Shown here piece after piece: positions 35,601 to 43,653 of a stretch of DNA of 64,000 bases (its first letter is position 1; each line of letters starts with the position of its first letter). The notes below the pieces were generated by a model. The model saw only the letters and a list, made by a program, of their open reading frames with translations, made no database searches and was not told the origin of the DNA. The DNA comes from Streptomyces bungoensis (GTDB taxonomy: Bacteria > Actinomycetota > Actinomycetes > Streptomycetales > Streptomycetaceae). Both the position numbers and the translations under genes were made by a program. The DNA is taken from contig NZ_KQ948861.1 in assembly GCF_001514215.1 (NCBI RefSeq), forward strand, positions 8,010 through 72,009. Direction: 5' to 3'.

Positions 35601-36062
35601 TCAGGAGGTGGCGGTCAGCAGCCGTTCCAGCAGGTGGGAGGCGGTGACGACGCCCAGCAGCCGCTTCTCTGCGCCGGCGTCCGCCACGACCGCCACCAGG
35701 GGGCTGCGGGACTGGGCCATCAGTGCCGCGACCTCCAGCGCCGTCGCGTCCGGTTCGGCGGCCGGCGGGGCGGGGACGGAGGGGGACAGGCAGTCGCGGA
35801 CCGTGCGTCCCTCGAGTGCCTGGCACAGGCGGTCGGCATGACGCTCGTCGATCACGGCGGCGAGGGCGGGGTCGTCGATCACGTACGACGGCACCAGGAT
35901 CTTGATCATCTGCGAGGCCGGCAGGATCGCCCGGGGCGCGCCCGCCTCGTCGACGACCAGCAGGGCGGGCAGCCGGTGTTCCGCCATCAGCCGTGCCGCC
36001 TCCGTCGCCCCCGTGTCGAGGCCCACGGTCTCGTACTCCACTGCCAGGTCGCGTGCTCGCAC
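35601..36062 (-). CDS. CBS-domain pair protein
   Basis: The 153-residue protein consists of two CBS motifs: DLAVEYETVGLDTGATEAARLM with LPALLVVDEAGAPRAILPASQ, then ALEVAALMAQSRSPLVAVVAD with LLGVVTASHLLERLL. CBS pairs bind adenine nucleotides and sense energy charge. GTG 36062 was chosen because GGAAGGGGAG lies at an ideal distance before it; an ATG at 36098 in the same frame has no ribosome site. It is followed 196 bp on by the SLC13-type permease and probably modulates it. Confidence 0.85.
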   Translation of the reverse strand: MRARDLAVEYETVGLDTGATEAARLMAEHRLPALLVVDEAGAPRAILPASQMIKILVPSYVIDDPALAAVIDERHADRLCQALEGRTVRDCLSPSVPAPPAAEPDATALEVAALMAQSRSPLVAVVADAGAEKRLLGVVTASHLLERLLTATS

Positions 36063-36138
36063 GTTCGGCTCCCCTTCCACGGTGTGTCCCGCCGCCATTC
36101 TGGGACAGCCGGGCGGCGGGTCACGGCCCGGGCCCTGG

Positions 36139-36609
36139 TCACGGCTGGTGGCCGGCGACAGCCCCTCCCGGGTCGTCGGCCAGGGTCACCGCGGCCACCG
36201 TGCGTTTGCCGACCGGCTCGCGATGCACCTCGAAGCCCTGGCTCACCGCCATGACGATCTCCAGGCCGTGCTGGCCGACCCGGCCCGGCTCGGCGGCCCT
36301 GGCGACCGGCAGCACCGGCTCGCTGTCCCACACGGTGACCTCTATGCGGCCCTCCACCAGTTCCAGGTCGAGCAGGCACGGCCCGGGCGCGTACTTGCAG
36401 GCGTTGGTCATCAGCTCGCTCACCACCAGCTGCACCATGCCCATGGCCCGCTCGGACACCGGCAGTCCGTGCAGGGACTGCACCCGCTCCAGGAAGGCGC
36501 GCGCCAGCTCACGCGCTCGCGCTATGTCGAGCGTGCTCCCCTCGTAGGCAGCCGAGACCTTGACCGGCGCATCCACCAGCCGCTCGTCTCTTCCGCCGTC
36601 CCCATCCAT
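36139..36609 (-). CDS. RsbW-like HATPase (anti-sigma/serine kinase fold)
   Basis: The 156-residue GHKL-fold protein has the N-box MVQLVVSELMTNACKYAPG, a G1-like stretch TVWDSEPVLP in place of the usual DxGxG, and a G2 region GQHGLEIVMAVSQG. It is of the single-domain type common in Streptomyces, which act as anti-sigma factors or anti-anti-sigma kinases. The canonical Asp-X-Gly of G1 reads WDSEP, so nucleotide binding may be altered. A GGGAGG lies about 12 nt before the ATG. No anti-anti-sigma gene lies next to it, so the partner is elsewhere. Confidence 0.83.
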   Translation of the reverse strand: MDGDGGRDERLVDAPVKVSAAYEGSTLDIARARELARAFLERVQSLHGLPVSERAMGMVQLVVSELMTNACKYAPGPCLLDLELVEGRIEVTVWDSEPVLPVARAAEPGRVGQHGLEIVMAVSQGFEVHREPVGKRTVAAVTLADDPGGAVAGHQP

Positions 36610-36798
36610 CCGATCCGCCCGCCTCCCGCGCGCCCGTCAACCCCACGGCAGAGTCGACGGCGGGAGCCATCGAGCAGCCCTTTTCCCTGGACGTATCCCC
36701 TGGTCACGTCCGTGTTCCTGCCACCTCCGCACGCCAGGAACGGAGAATAGTCTGCGTAAGGCGAACAGCCCCCGCAAGATCGGGCGTCCCCGGCCTGC

Positions 36799-37320
36799 TC
36801 ACGCTTCCCGTCCCGCCGCGGCGTCCAGTGTCCAGCCGAGCGGGTGCCCCTCGGCCGCGGGCGGCTCACCGCCGGCCTCGTTGAACGCGTCGAGCGCCTC
36901 GACCAGCGCCAGTCGCTGCGTCGGCCGCATGCGCTGGACTATCGCGGCGATCTCGGCGCGGCGCCGGGCCGTCGCCGTCTCGACCGTGCGCCGCCCTTCC
37001 TCGGTGAGCTGCAGCAGGGTCTCACGGCGGTTCTCGGGATTGTACTGCCGGTCCGCGAGCCCGGCGGCGATGAGCCGGTCGACCATGCGCATGGCCGTCG
37101 AGGGCGCGACCCGCAGCAGTTCGGCCAGGTCGACCAGTTTGGTGGCACCACGGCTCGCCAGCACCACCAGCATCCGGAACTGCGGGAGGGTGACCCGCTC
37201 CTCGACTCCGGCGAGCGAGCGGGCGGAAACCGCCACCAGCAACCGGGATGCGGTCAGCACCGCTCGTGTGACCGCGTCCACGTCGTCCGAGTCCCCCACC
37301 GGCATGTCCATCTCCGCCAT
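36799..37320 (-). CDS. MarR-family transcriptional regulator
   Basis: The 173-residue protein has the winged helix-turn-helix of MarR: LPQFRMLVVLASRGATKLVDLAELLRV, APSTAMRMVDRLIAAGLADRQ and the wing PENRRETLLQLTEEGRR, flanked by dimer helices. It starts at ATG 37320, with alternative ATGs four and six codons in that are better spaced from GAGG. It is divergent from the DMT transporter at 37555. The 234-bp gap contains GCACGGG-GCTCT-CCCGTGC (37364-37382), a perfect 7-bp inverted repeat that may be its operator. The ligand is unknown. Confidence 0.9.
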   Translation of the reverse strand: MAEMDMPVGDSDDVDAVTRAVLTASRLLVAVSARSLAGVEERVTLPQFRMLVVLASRGATKLVDLAELLRVAPSTAMRMVDRLIAAGLADRQYNPENRRETLLQLTEEGRRTVETATARRRAEIAAIVQRMRPTQRLALVEALDAFNEAGGEPPAAEGHPLGWTLDAAAGREA

Positions 37321-37554
37321 ACCTCATTTCTACCGCGCCCCGCGGCCCGCTCCGACCACAGGTGCACGGGGCTCTCCCGTGCCGGGCGATGCCTGTGCGC
37401 CGGCCGCGGACCGTGATTTTCCGGCAGGGTGCGCGCAGCCGGTGTGACGGGCGGCGAATCGGCCACTCAGGGAAGGTGCCGTTCTCGACCTCTCCCCCGT
37501 CTCCCGGCCCGCCCGGGCCGGTGGTGTTCCCCGCTGTCCCGGCCGGGCGGCGTC

Positions 37555-38535
37555 ATGCTTAGCGCGTTCCTGGCCGTGCCGGCGGCCGCGTGCAACGCCC
37601 TGGCTTCCGCGTTGCAGCGCAAGGCCGCTCGGGAGGAGCCCGCCGGGGACAACCTGAGTCTGCGGCTGGTGTGGCACCTGCTGCACCGGCCGGTGTGGTT
37701 CGGCGGGTTCCTGTCGATCGTCGCGGCCTTCCTGCTGCAGGCGACCGCCCTGGGCACCGGCCGGATCTCCGTGGTGCAGCCCCTGCTCACCCTGGAGCTG
37801 CCGGCGGCGCTGGTACTCGCCGCCCGGCTGCTGGGCAAACCGCTGGGCCGCCGGGAGTGGGGGGCGTCGGCGGTCATGGCGGCGGGCGTGGCCGGGCTGA
37901 TCGCCGCACTGGGGCCGAGCGGCGGGCGGGCCTCGTCCGTCCCGGGGACGGACTGGCTGATCGGCGGCGGCGTCAACGTGGCGTTGGTCGTGGCCGGCGT
38001 GGTGTGGGCTCGGGGCGTGTCGGGCACGCGCCGGGCAGCGGTCCTGGGGGTGACGACCGGGTGCGCGTTCGCGCTGACCGCGGCCCTGATGAAAGGCATG
38101 ACGACCGTCTTCTCCCACGGTCTGGCCGCCCTGTTCACCCGTTGGCAGCTGTGGGCCATGGTCGCCGCCGGCGCCTCCGCGATGTTCCTGTTGCAGTCGA
38201 CGATGCACGCCGGCCCGTTGCTGGTGACCCAGCCGGGTCTGACCATGGCCGATCCGGTGGTCGCCGTCCTCTGGGGGACGCTGGTCCTCGGGGAGACCGT
38301 GCGGGGCGGACTGTTCGTCCTGGTGGCGGTGGCGGCCGCCGCCGCGGTGATGGTGCTGTCCCGCTCGCCGCTGCTGAGTGGTGCCGCGAACGGGAGGAGG
38401 ACGCCGACCCGGTGCCGGAGGGGAGGCCGGAACGCCGGGTGCGAGGGGCGGATGAGGACGCCCGCGCGGGCGCTCAGCGGGCGAGTCCGCGCACCTTCGT
38501 CCGGCCCGGAAGAGCCGACCCGGACAAAACCCTAA
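37555..38535 (+). CDS. DMT (EamA-like) transporter
   Basis: The 326-residue protein has about nine to ten helices to residue 275, with SALQRKAAREEPAG in the first loop and GTGRISVVQPLLTLELPAAL, SGTRRAAVLGVTTGCAFALT and AGPLLVTQPGLTMADPVVAVLWGTLVLGE, typical of the DMT/DUF-like permeases of actinobacteria. The last 45 residues are Arg/Pro-rich and not membrane-bound. It is divergent from the MarR regulator, the usual layout for an exporter under MarR control. The ribosome site is weak (GGGCGGCGTC). The cargo is unknown. Confidence 0.82.
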   Translation: MLSAFLAVPAAACNALASALQRKAAREEPAGDNLSLRLVWHLLHRPVWFGGFLSIVAAFLLQATALGTGRISVVQPLLTLELPAALVLAARLLGKPLGRREWGASAVMAAGVAGLIAALGPSGGRASSVPGTDWLIGGGVNVALVVAGVVWARGVSGTRRAAVLGVTTGCAFALTAALMKGMTTVFSHGLAALFTRWQLWAMVAAGASAMFLLQSTMHAGPLLVTQPGLTMADPVVAVLWGTLVLGETVRGGLFVLVAVAAAAAVMVLSRSPLLSGAANGRRTPTRCRRGGRNAGCEGRMRTPARALSGRVRAPSSGPEEPTRTKP

Positions 38536-38661
38536 AAATAGACAAAAAGGTGCATACCTTGCTCCGTACGGGGTTACTCACCTGCGTGACCGATGAAGGC
38601 GGTCGACGTGCGCGAGCACTCGGGGACCCGCCGTCGGCCGAGGCCGGGAGGAGTGCGTCTC

Positions 38662-38838
38662 ATGGGTGTTGCACCCGAGATCGTGCAGGACGCGGAACTC
38701 ACACAGGAGCAGACGCGCGAGGCGGAGCGCGAGTGGTTCCTCGACGGTGACACCGGGGAGCTGAAGCCGGAGGACGTCGACCGCGACGCGGAGAGCCGTC
38801 CGGGACCGGTACGGGTGGCTCGCTGGACGTTCGATTGA
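38662..38838 (+). CDS. Small acidic 58-residue protein paired with the ThiF/E1 gene
   Basis: I do not recognise a domain. The 58-residue protein begins MGVAPEIVQDAELTQEQTRE and ends VRVARWTFD, with a Glu/Asp-rich middle. ATG 38662 follows a strong GGGAGGAG, so translation is well supported. Its stop overlaps the TTG start of the ThiF gene (ATTGA), so the two are made together. E1-like proteins activate the C-terminus of a small partner, but this one lacks the Gly-Gly ending of a ubiquitin-like substrate and ends in Phe-Asp. It may be a processed substrate, an adaptor or a peptide precursor. The function is unknown. Confidence 0.72.
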   Translation: MGVAPEIVQDAELTQEQTREAEREWFLDGDTGELKPEDVDRDAESRPGPVRVARWTFD

Positions 38839-39812
38839 ACGAGCCGGACGCCGGGCCGGACCGGCAGCCCGAGGACCGCGTCTGGGCGCGCCACCACCGG
38901 CGCACGGGTGCGGTCCTGATCGTCGGAGCGGGAGCGGTGGGCGGCTTCCTCGCCGAGGAACTCGCGCGCGTCGGGCTCAGCCCGCTCGTCCTGGTCGACT
39001 CCGACGTGCTCGCGGTGGAGAACCTCGTCCGTCACCCGCTCGGCGCTCCCGCCCTGGGACGGCCCAAGGCTCCCGCGCTGGCCGAGAAGATCCGCCGCGA
39101 GTTCCCTCCGTGCGACGTCGAGGGCCTGCACGCGGACTTCCTGGCGCTGTCCCCCAACGCGCGGCGGTCGCTGGCCGACCGGGTGGACGTGGTGGTGGCC
39201 GCCACCGACTCGGTCGCGTGCCAGCGGCAGGTCAACCGGGTGGCGCTCGCGGTGGGGAAGCCCGCGGTGTACCCGGCGGTCTGGGTGGACCCGCGGATCC
39301 GCGACGCCGAGGTGGGCGAGATCCTCTGGGTGCTGCCCGGCCGGCGCACCCCCTGCTACGAGTGCGCCGCGGCGTTCCGGCAAGGCGGGTCGGACAGCCA
39401 GGCGGCCCGGGGCGCCCGGGTCGACATCCAGCTCGTCGCCCTGGCCACCGCCCAGGTGGTCACGGCGCTGGCGAACCCGGAGGACGACCGCTCGGCGATC
39501 CTGGACCGGCGGCGCAACGCCGTCTACCTCCACGGCCTCACCCCCACCTCGCCGGGCATCCGGGCCGTCTTCCCCACCACGGGTCTGAGCAGCCGCACCG
39601 TCAGGGTGCCGTTCCCCGCCCGGCCGTGCGCCGCGTGCCGCGGCTGGCGCTACGTGGCCTCCCCGCGCCCGCCGGGCGATCCCGGGCCCGGCGAGCGGGC
39701 GGACGGCGAGGAGGAGCAGGGGCGCTGGCCGGCGACCGTCGTCTGCGCCGTCCTCGTGCTCATCATCTCCGTGGTGGCCCTCGCGGCGAGCGTCAACGGC
39801 CCGCACGCCTGA
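38835..39812 (+). CDS. ThiF/E1-like adenylyltransferase with C-terminal membrane anchor
   Basis: The 325-residue protein has the E1 Rossmann core: GAVLIVGAGAVGGFLAEELARVG, then VLVDSDVLAVENLVRHPLG with the Asn and Arg that position ATP, and VVVAATDSVACQRQVN. Two Cys pairs (TPCYEC and RPCAACRGW) form the probable zinc site. The last 30 residues (TVVCAVLVLIISVVALAAS) make a membrane helix, so the enzyme is tail-anchored, unlike ordinary ThiF or MoeB. The start is TTG 38835, overlapping the stop of the 58-residue gene. No thiamine or molybdopterin genes are nearby, which suggests a separate peptide- or protein-modifying role. Confidence 0.85.
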   Translation: MNEPDAGPDRQPEDRVWARHHRRTGAVLIVGAGAVGGFLAEELARVGLSPLVLVDSDVLAVENLVRHPLGAPALGRPKAPALAEKIRREFPPCDVEGLHADFLALSPNARRSLADRVDVVVAATDSVACQRQVNRVALAVGKPAVYPAVWVDPRIRDAEVGEILWVLPGRRTPCYECAAAFRQGGSDSQAARGARVDIQLVALATAQVVTALANPEDDRSAILDRRRNAVYLHGLTPTSPGIRAVFPTTGLSSRTVRVPFPARPCAACRGWRYVASPRPPGDPGPGERADGEEEQGRWPATVVCAVLVLIISVVALAASVNGPHA

Positions 39813-40220
39813 GCACGGCGAGCCCGGCGCCGCCGGTCCGGGTGATCGCGGTGACGCCGGCGACCACCAGCGACAGTCCGGCCGACTTCGCGACGAACGA
39901 GGGGAACATCGGCTGGCCGACCACGTTGCGGTTGGTCTTCCCGGGTGCGGCCCACTGGGTGTGCTTCAGGTAGATCACCATGATCAGGTGCACGGTGATC
40001 AGGGCGATGAGCGCGCCGGGGGCGTAGAGCACGTGCACGATGTACAGGCGTCCGTTGATCGCGGTCCCGGGGTAGGCGCCGCCCCAGAGGAAGAAGCTCA
40101 GACAGGTGCCGACGACGGGGATCGACAGGACGATCGAGTGGGCGGTGCGCAGGCCGGTGCCGGACAGCAGGTCGTCCGGCAGGGAGTAGCCGCAGAAGCC
40201 CTCCAGGAGGGCCGGCAGGA
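39793..40220 (-). pseudogene. Internal fragment of qcrB (cytochrome bc1 b subunit)
   Basis: The frame reads LLEGFCGYSLPDDLLSGTGLR, VLSIPVVGTCLSFFLWGG, VHVLYAPGALIALITVHLIM and KHTQWAAPGKTNRNVVGQP, unmistakable motifs of actinobacterial QcrB. Only about 140 of over 500 residues are present: the first haem-binding helices and the whole C-terminus are missing. The 3' end runs into the ThiF gene (which ends at 39812) and the 5' end joins a HAD fragment at about 40220. A respiratory subunit cannot function in this form, so it is a remnant, most likely of a duplicated copy. Confidence 0.85.
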
Positions 40221-40222
40221 AC

Positions 40223-40546
40223 AACGTCAGTGCCGAGCACACCGAGGAGCTGCTGACCCGGGCGGGCGTGCGGGACTGCTTCGCCGCGCTGCTGGACGTG
40301 ACCGGGCCGCGCCGCTGGAAGCCGCATCCGCACGCCTACCGGTACGCGGCCGAGCGGGCCGGGGTCGGCCCCGCCGAGGCGATGCTGGTCGCCACCCATC
40401 CGTGGGACGTCGACGGAGCGCGCCGGGCGGGGCTGGGCGGCGCCTGGCCGCGGCGCGGCACCGCCCCGGCCGTCTACCCGCCTTCCCTGACCGCTCCCAC
40501 GCTCGCCGCGGACGATGTCGGAGAACTCGCCCGCGTCCTCGCCTGA
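40223..40546 (+). pseudogene. C-terminal fragment of a HAD-superfamily hydrolase (haloacid dehalogenase type II-like)
   Basis: The frame NNVSAEHTEELLTRAGVRD, then RRWKPHPHAYRYAAERAGV and AMLVATHPWDVDGARRAGL matches the second half of type II haloacid dehalogenases: the motif II Asn/Ser, motif III Lys in RWKPHP and motif IV region. The nucleophile Asp and motif I are missing, replaced by the qcrB fragment on the other strand. No start codon with a ribosome site fits. It is a remnant created by the same joint at about 40220. Confidence 0.78.
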
Positions 40547-40580
40547 CGCGCCGCCCTCGACCGGTTCACCGGCGTCGTCC

Positions 40581-40594
40581 GGGGTACTCGGCCC
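40581..40594. promoter_or_regulatory. GGGCCG-N-N-GGCCC-type box upstream of the BrkB-like gene
   Basis: Read on the minus strand the 14-mer is GGGCCGAGTACCCC, differing in two bases from GGGCCGAGTGGCCC at 51948. It lies 48 bp before the start codon of the gene at 40642. Confidence 0.45.
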
Positions 40595-40641
40595 TGATGC
40601 CCGGCGGACGCCGCCGGCGCAGGACGGTCCTCGGAGGCGCC

Positions 40642-41706
40642 ATGGAGGTGCTGCACCGTCTCGACGGTTTCCAGCGACGGCACCACTGGGTCGGCATGCC
40701 GCTGGGTGTGGTGTACAAGTTCGCCGACGACCAGGGGATGTACCTCGCCGCCCTGATCGCCTACTACGGGTTCCTGTCCCTCTTCCCGCTGCTCCTGCTC
40801 CTGGTCTCCACGCTGGCGGGGCTGCTGCAGAACGACCCCGCCTTCCGGCAGCAGGTGCTGAACTCCGCGCTGGGGAAGTTCCCCGTGCTGGGCGACCAGT
40901 TGCGGGAGAACATCCACTCCTTCCATCGCAACGGGCTCGCCCTGGCCGCCGGTGTGGTCGGCAGCCTGTACGGCGGTCTGGGCGTGGCACAGGCCGTCCA
41001 GCACGCGCTCAACAAGATCTGGGCCGTGCCACGGCACGCACGGCCGAACCCCCTGCTCTCCCGGCTGCGCGGGCTCGTCTTCATCGGGTTGCTGGTCCTC
41101 GGCCTGCTCGCGACGACCGGACTGTCGGTGGGCGTCTCGTCCGCCCAGTCGCTGGGGTTGCGGGTCGGGGACGGGCCCCGGGTGGGCGCGGCCCTCGCGG
41201 TCGTCCTGCTGAACGCCGCCCTGCTGGTGCTGACCGTCCGCCTCCTCACCCGCGCGGACGTCGGCTTGCGGTGCCTGTGGGGCCCGGCCGTCGGCGGGGC
41301 CTGCGCGTGGCAGGGGCTGCAGTGGGGCGGCGCGTACTACGTCCGGCACTTCCTCAACGGCGCCGGGGCCACGTACGGGATGTTCGGCATCGTGCTGGGA
41401 CTGCTGGCCTGGCTGTACCTGGGCGCTCTGGTCTTCGTCCTGACGGTGGAGACGGCCTCCGTGCGCGCCCGCCGGCTGTGGCCACGCAGCCTGCTCACGC
41501 CGTTCACCGACGACGTCCGCCTCAGCCACGCCGACCGCCGGGCCTACTGGTCGTACGCCGTCGCCGAGAGCTTCAAGGGCTTCCAGAAGATCACCGTCGA
41601 GTTCCACGGAAAGCCCTTCCCGGAGCGGAACCGGCCGGGCGGGGAGACCACCGCTCCCCCCGGCCCGGGCGGCGCCCGCGGTGTAGCGCCCGGGGAACGG
41701 GGGTAA
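40642..41706 (+). CDS. YihY/BrkB-family membrane protein
   Basis: The 354-residue protein opens MEVLHRLDGFQRRHHWVGMP and shows the family motif YLAALIAYYGFLSLFPLLLLLVSTL, then VGSLYGGLGVAQAVQHALNKIW, with six helices to about residue 275 and a basic cytoplasmic tail. Family members are poorly defined; some were proposed as ribonuclease BN in error, and transport or envelope roles are suspected. ATG 40642 follows GGAGGCGCC closely. It has a candidate dormancy-type box 48 bp upstream, linking it to the stress genes further right. Confidence 0.86.
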   Translation: MEVLHRLDGFQRRHHWVGMPLGVVYKFADDQGMYLAALIAYYGFLSLFPLLLLLVSTLAGLLQNDPAFRQQVLNSALGKFPVLGDQLRENIHSFHRNGLALAAGVVGSLYGGLGVAQAVQHALNKIWAVPRHARPNPLLSRLRGLVFIGLLVLGLLATTGLSVGVSSAQSLGLRVGDGPRVGAALAVVLLNAALLVLTVRLLTRADVGLRCLWGPAVGGACAWQGLQWGGAYYVRHFLNGAGATYGMFGIVLGLLAWLYLGALVFVLTVETASVRARRLWPRSLLTPFTDDVRLSHADRRAYWSYAVAESFKGFQKITVEFHGKPFPERNRPGGETTAPPGPGGARGVAPGERG

Positions 41707-41742
41707 CCCGCAGTGACACCCTCCCACCACTTCGGAGTCGGG

Positions 41743-42153
41743 ATGTGGAAGCGCAGGAAGAAGAGCCGGCCCGCCGAGCCCGTGCGCCTGGCGCTGTGCG
41801 ATCTGTGTGCCGCGACGTTCCCCGAGGACGAGGCGGTGACCGGGTACGTCCCGGACTCCTCGTGCGCCCACCCCACGCGGCACTGGTTCGACGGCCTGCG
41901 CCCGATCACCACCTGCTGCGAGGACCACTTCGAGACCATCCGCGAGACCTACCGGCGCCGCCCGTTCCTGCAGGAGGAGCTGTGGGCCGCGAGGATCTCC
42001 TGCGCCCTCACGGCGGGCCGGCCCGTGCTCTCCCTGGAGGAGCTGGGCTGCCGGACCGGCCTGTACGAGCCGGAGATCCGGCGGGCCATCGCCTGGCACA
42101 ACGCGCGGATGCGCCTGGTGAACGGGGACGACGAGGGGGACGGGCGCGGCTGA
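41743..42153 (+). CDS. Hypothetical zinc-ribbon-like protein
   Basis: The 136-residue soluble protein has a metal-site pattern: LALCDLCAATFPEDEA (Cys-X2-Cys), then SSCAHPTRHWFDGL and TTCCEDHFETIRETYRRRPF, followed by a helical half with LSLEELGCRTGLYEPEIRRAIAWHN. The cysteine and histidine spacing suggests one structural zinc. ATG 41743 was preferred to an in-frame GTG at 41713 because GGAG lies just before it. It follows the BrkB-like gene by 36 bp and may be co-transcribed. I cannot assign a function. Confidence 0.7.
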   Translation: MWKRRKKSRPAEPVRLALCDLCAATFPEDEAVTGYVPDSSCAHPTRHWFDGLRPITTCCEDHFETIRETYRRRPFLQEELWAARISCALTAGRPVLSLEELGCRTGLYEPEIRRAIAWHNARMRLVNGDDEGDGRG

Positions 42154-42166
42154 TCGGCCGCGCGGC

Positions 42167-43048
42167 TCAGCGGGCCTGCCGCCTCGCCGCCCGGTCGGCA
42201 TCGCCGCCGGCGCCGAGCGGCCCGGTCGGTACGAGGTTCTCCTCGGCCTCCAGGCGGGGCAGCTGCCGGCGTGCCACGCGCAGCACCAGCGGCGGCAGCA
42301 CGGCACGCACCGGCTGGACGAGCCGCAGCCAGGCGGGCGCGTACACGGCGGTGCGGCGGCGCTCCAGGCCGTCCACGATGCGGGCGGCGACCTTCTCGGC
42401 GTCGTACACCTTCCGGGCGGGCGGGGGCATGTGACCGCGCAGCTCGCGCAGCACGGCGTACCGGTCGGCGTCGCGGATCATGTCCGTGTCGGTCCAGTTC
42501 AGGTAGGCGATCCCCACGGCGACGCCGCGGGCGGCCACCTCCGCGCGCAGCGCGTGGGCGAAGGCCTCGACGCCCGCCTTGGAGGCGCAGTAGGCGCTCA
42601 TCAGGGGGGCGGCGCCGAGCGACGCCAGGGAGGCGATCTGGAGGTGGTAGCCGGCGGTGGCCTCGAGGTCGGGGAGGAACGCCCGTGCGGTGTGGGCGCT
42701 GCCGACGAGGTTGACGTCGATCACCCGGCGCCAGTCGGCCGGGTCCGTGGCCGTGAACCGGCCGCCCTCCGCGATCCCGGCGTTCGCGATCACGACGGAC
42801 GGCCGCCCGAGGCGGTGCCGTACCGTGAGCGCGGCCCGCTGCAGGGCCGCCAGGTCGGTCACGTCCGCCTCGACGGCGAGGGCCGGCGTCGGCAGGCGTG
42901 CGGCCAGCTCCTCCAGCAGGTGCTTCTCGTGCCCGACGAGCGCGGGCCGGGCGCCCCGGCGGGCGACTTCGACCGCGAGCGCGGCACCCAGGCCGCGTGC
43001 CGCCCCCGTCACCACGACGGTCCGGCCCTTCAGGGGGCTGTTTCGCAC
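42167..43048 (-). CDS. SDR-family oxidoreductase
   Basis: The 293-residue short-chain dehydrogenase has TGAARGLGAALAVE, ANAGIAEGG, the serine region QIASLASLG and the catalytic YCASKAGVEA. A long C-terminal helical extension (RLVQPVRAVLPPLVLRVARRQLPRLEAEE) is typical of membrane-associated SDRs in actinobacteria. GTG 43048 follows AAAGGCGAAG. It lies after the 150-residue hypothetical gene on the same strand with a 35-bp gap, so both are probably in one operon. Substrate unknown. Confidence 0.9.
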   Translation of the reverse strand: MRNSPLKGRTVVVTGAARGLGAALAVEVARRGARPALVGHEKHLLEELAARLPTPALAVEADVTDLAALQRAALTVRHRLGRPSVVIANAGIAEGGRFTATDPADWRRVIDVNLVGSAHTARAFLPDLEATAGYHLQIASLASLGAAPLMSAYCASKAGVEAFAHALRAEVAARGVAVGIAYLNWTDTDMIRDADRYAVLRELRGHMPPPARKVYDAEKVAARIVDGLERRRTAVYAPAWLRLVQPVRAVLPPLVLRVARRQLPRLEAEENLVPTGPLGAGGDADRAARRQAR

Positions 43049-43083
43049 GGGCTTCGCCTTTCGTGGGGGGTGGGTGGTGCGGC

Positions 43084-43536
43084 TCAGGCCTCCGGGGCCG
43101 GGGGCCGCGCCGTGTGGTGGGGGTGGCCGGCGGTGCGGCGGGACTCCTTCATCTCCGCCTCGTACAAGTGGTCCCGGCCCTCGGCGAGTTCGCTCACCGC
43201 GCTGCGCTCCAGCTGCTGGAACGGCCGGTAGTACGTGTCGTTGTAGGCCTCGACGATCTGGAACGTCCAGTGGCCGGGGATGACGTTGCGGCCCAGGATC
43301 TCCGCCTCCACCTCGTCGGCCCACTCGGGATGCCCGGCCTCGCGCAGCAGCCGGACCGCCCGGTCCAGTTCCAGGTCCGCCCCGCCGGTGAGCTGGTGGA
43401 AGCTGTAGAGGTGGCCGCGGGCGCGCTCGGTGGTCTCCAGTGCCTTCGACAGGGCTCCCAGGGCCTCGACGGTCCTGTCCGTCACGCCCTCGGGGCGCCG
43501 GTGCCGGCGGTCGGGCCCGTCCTCGTCGTCGTGCAT
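43084..43536 (-). CDS. Hypothetical helical protein
   Basis: The 150-residue protein is not one I can place. It is mainly helical, with ALGALSKALETTERARGHLYSFHQLTGGADLELD, a loop ILGRNVIPGHWTFQIVEAYND and a helix YRPFQQLERSAVSELAEGRDH. GGGAG precedes ATG 43536 at a good distance, supporting translation. It heads a two-gene unit with the SDR at 43048. The many acidic and aromatic residues suggest a small soluble sensor or binding protein, but no catalytic motif is seen. Confidence 0.68.
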   Translation of the reverse strand: MHDDEDGPDRRHRRPEGVTDRTVEALGALSKALETTERARGHLYSFHQLTGGADLELDRAVRLLREAGHPEWADEVEAEILGRNVIPGHWTFQIVEAYNDTYYRPFQQLERSAVSELAEGRDHLYEAEMKESRRTAGHPHHTARPPAPEA

Positions 43537-43653
43537 GGTGCTCCCTGGGTGGTGGTGACTCGGGGCTGCTGTCCGGAGGGCTGATGCCGAGGCGGTCTAC
43601 GACCTCTTCCCCGTACACGGGCCGACCGGATGCACGTTCGGCCGGACAGGCGA

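Noticed and set aside
39793..40242. A complete small cytochrome b gene
   Set aside because: It covers only an internal part of QcrB, without the first haem helices or C-terminus.
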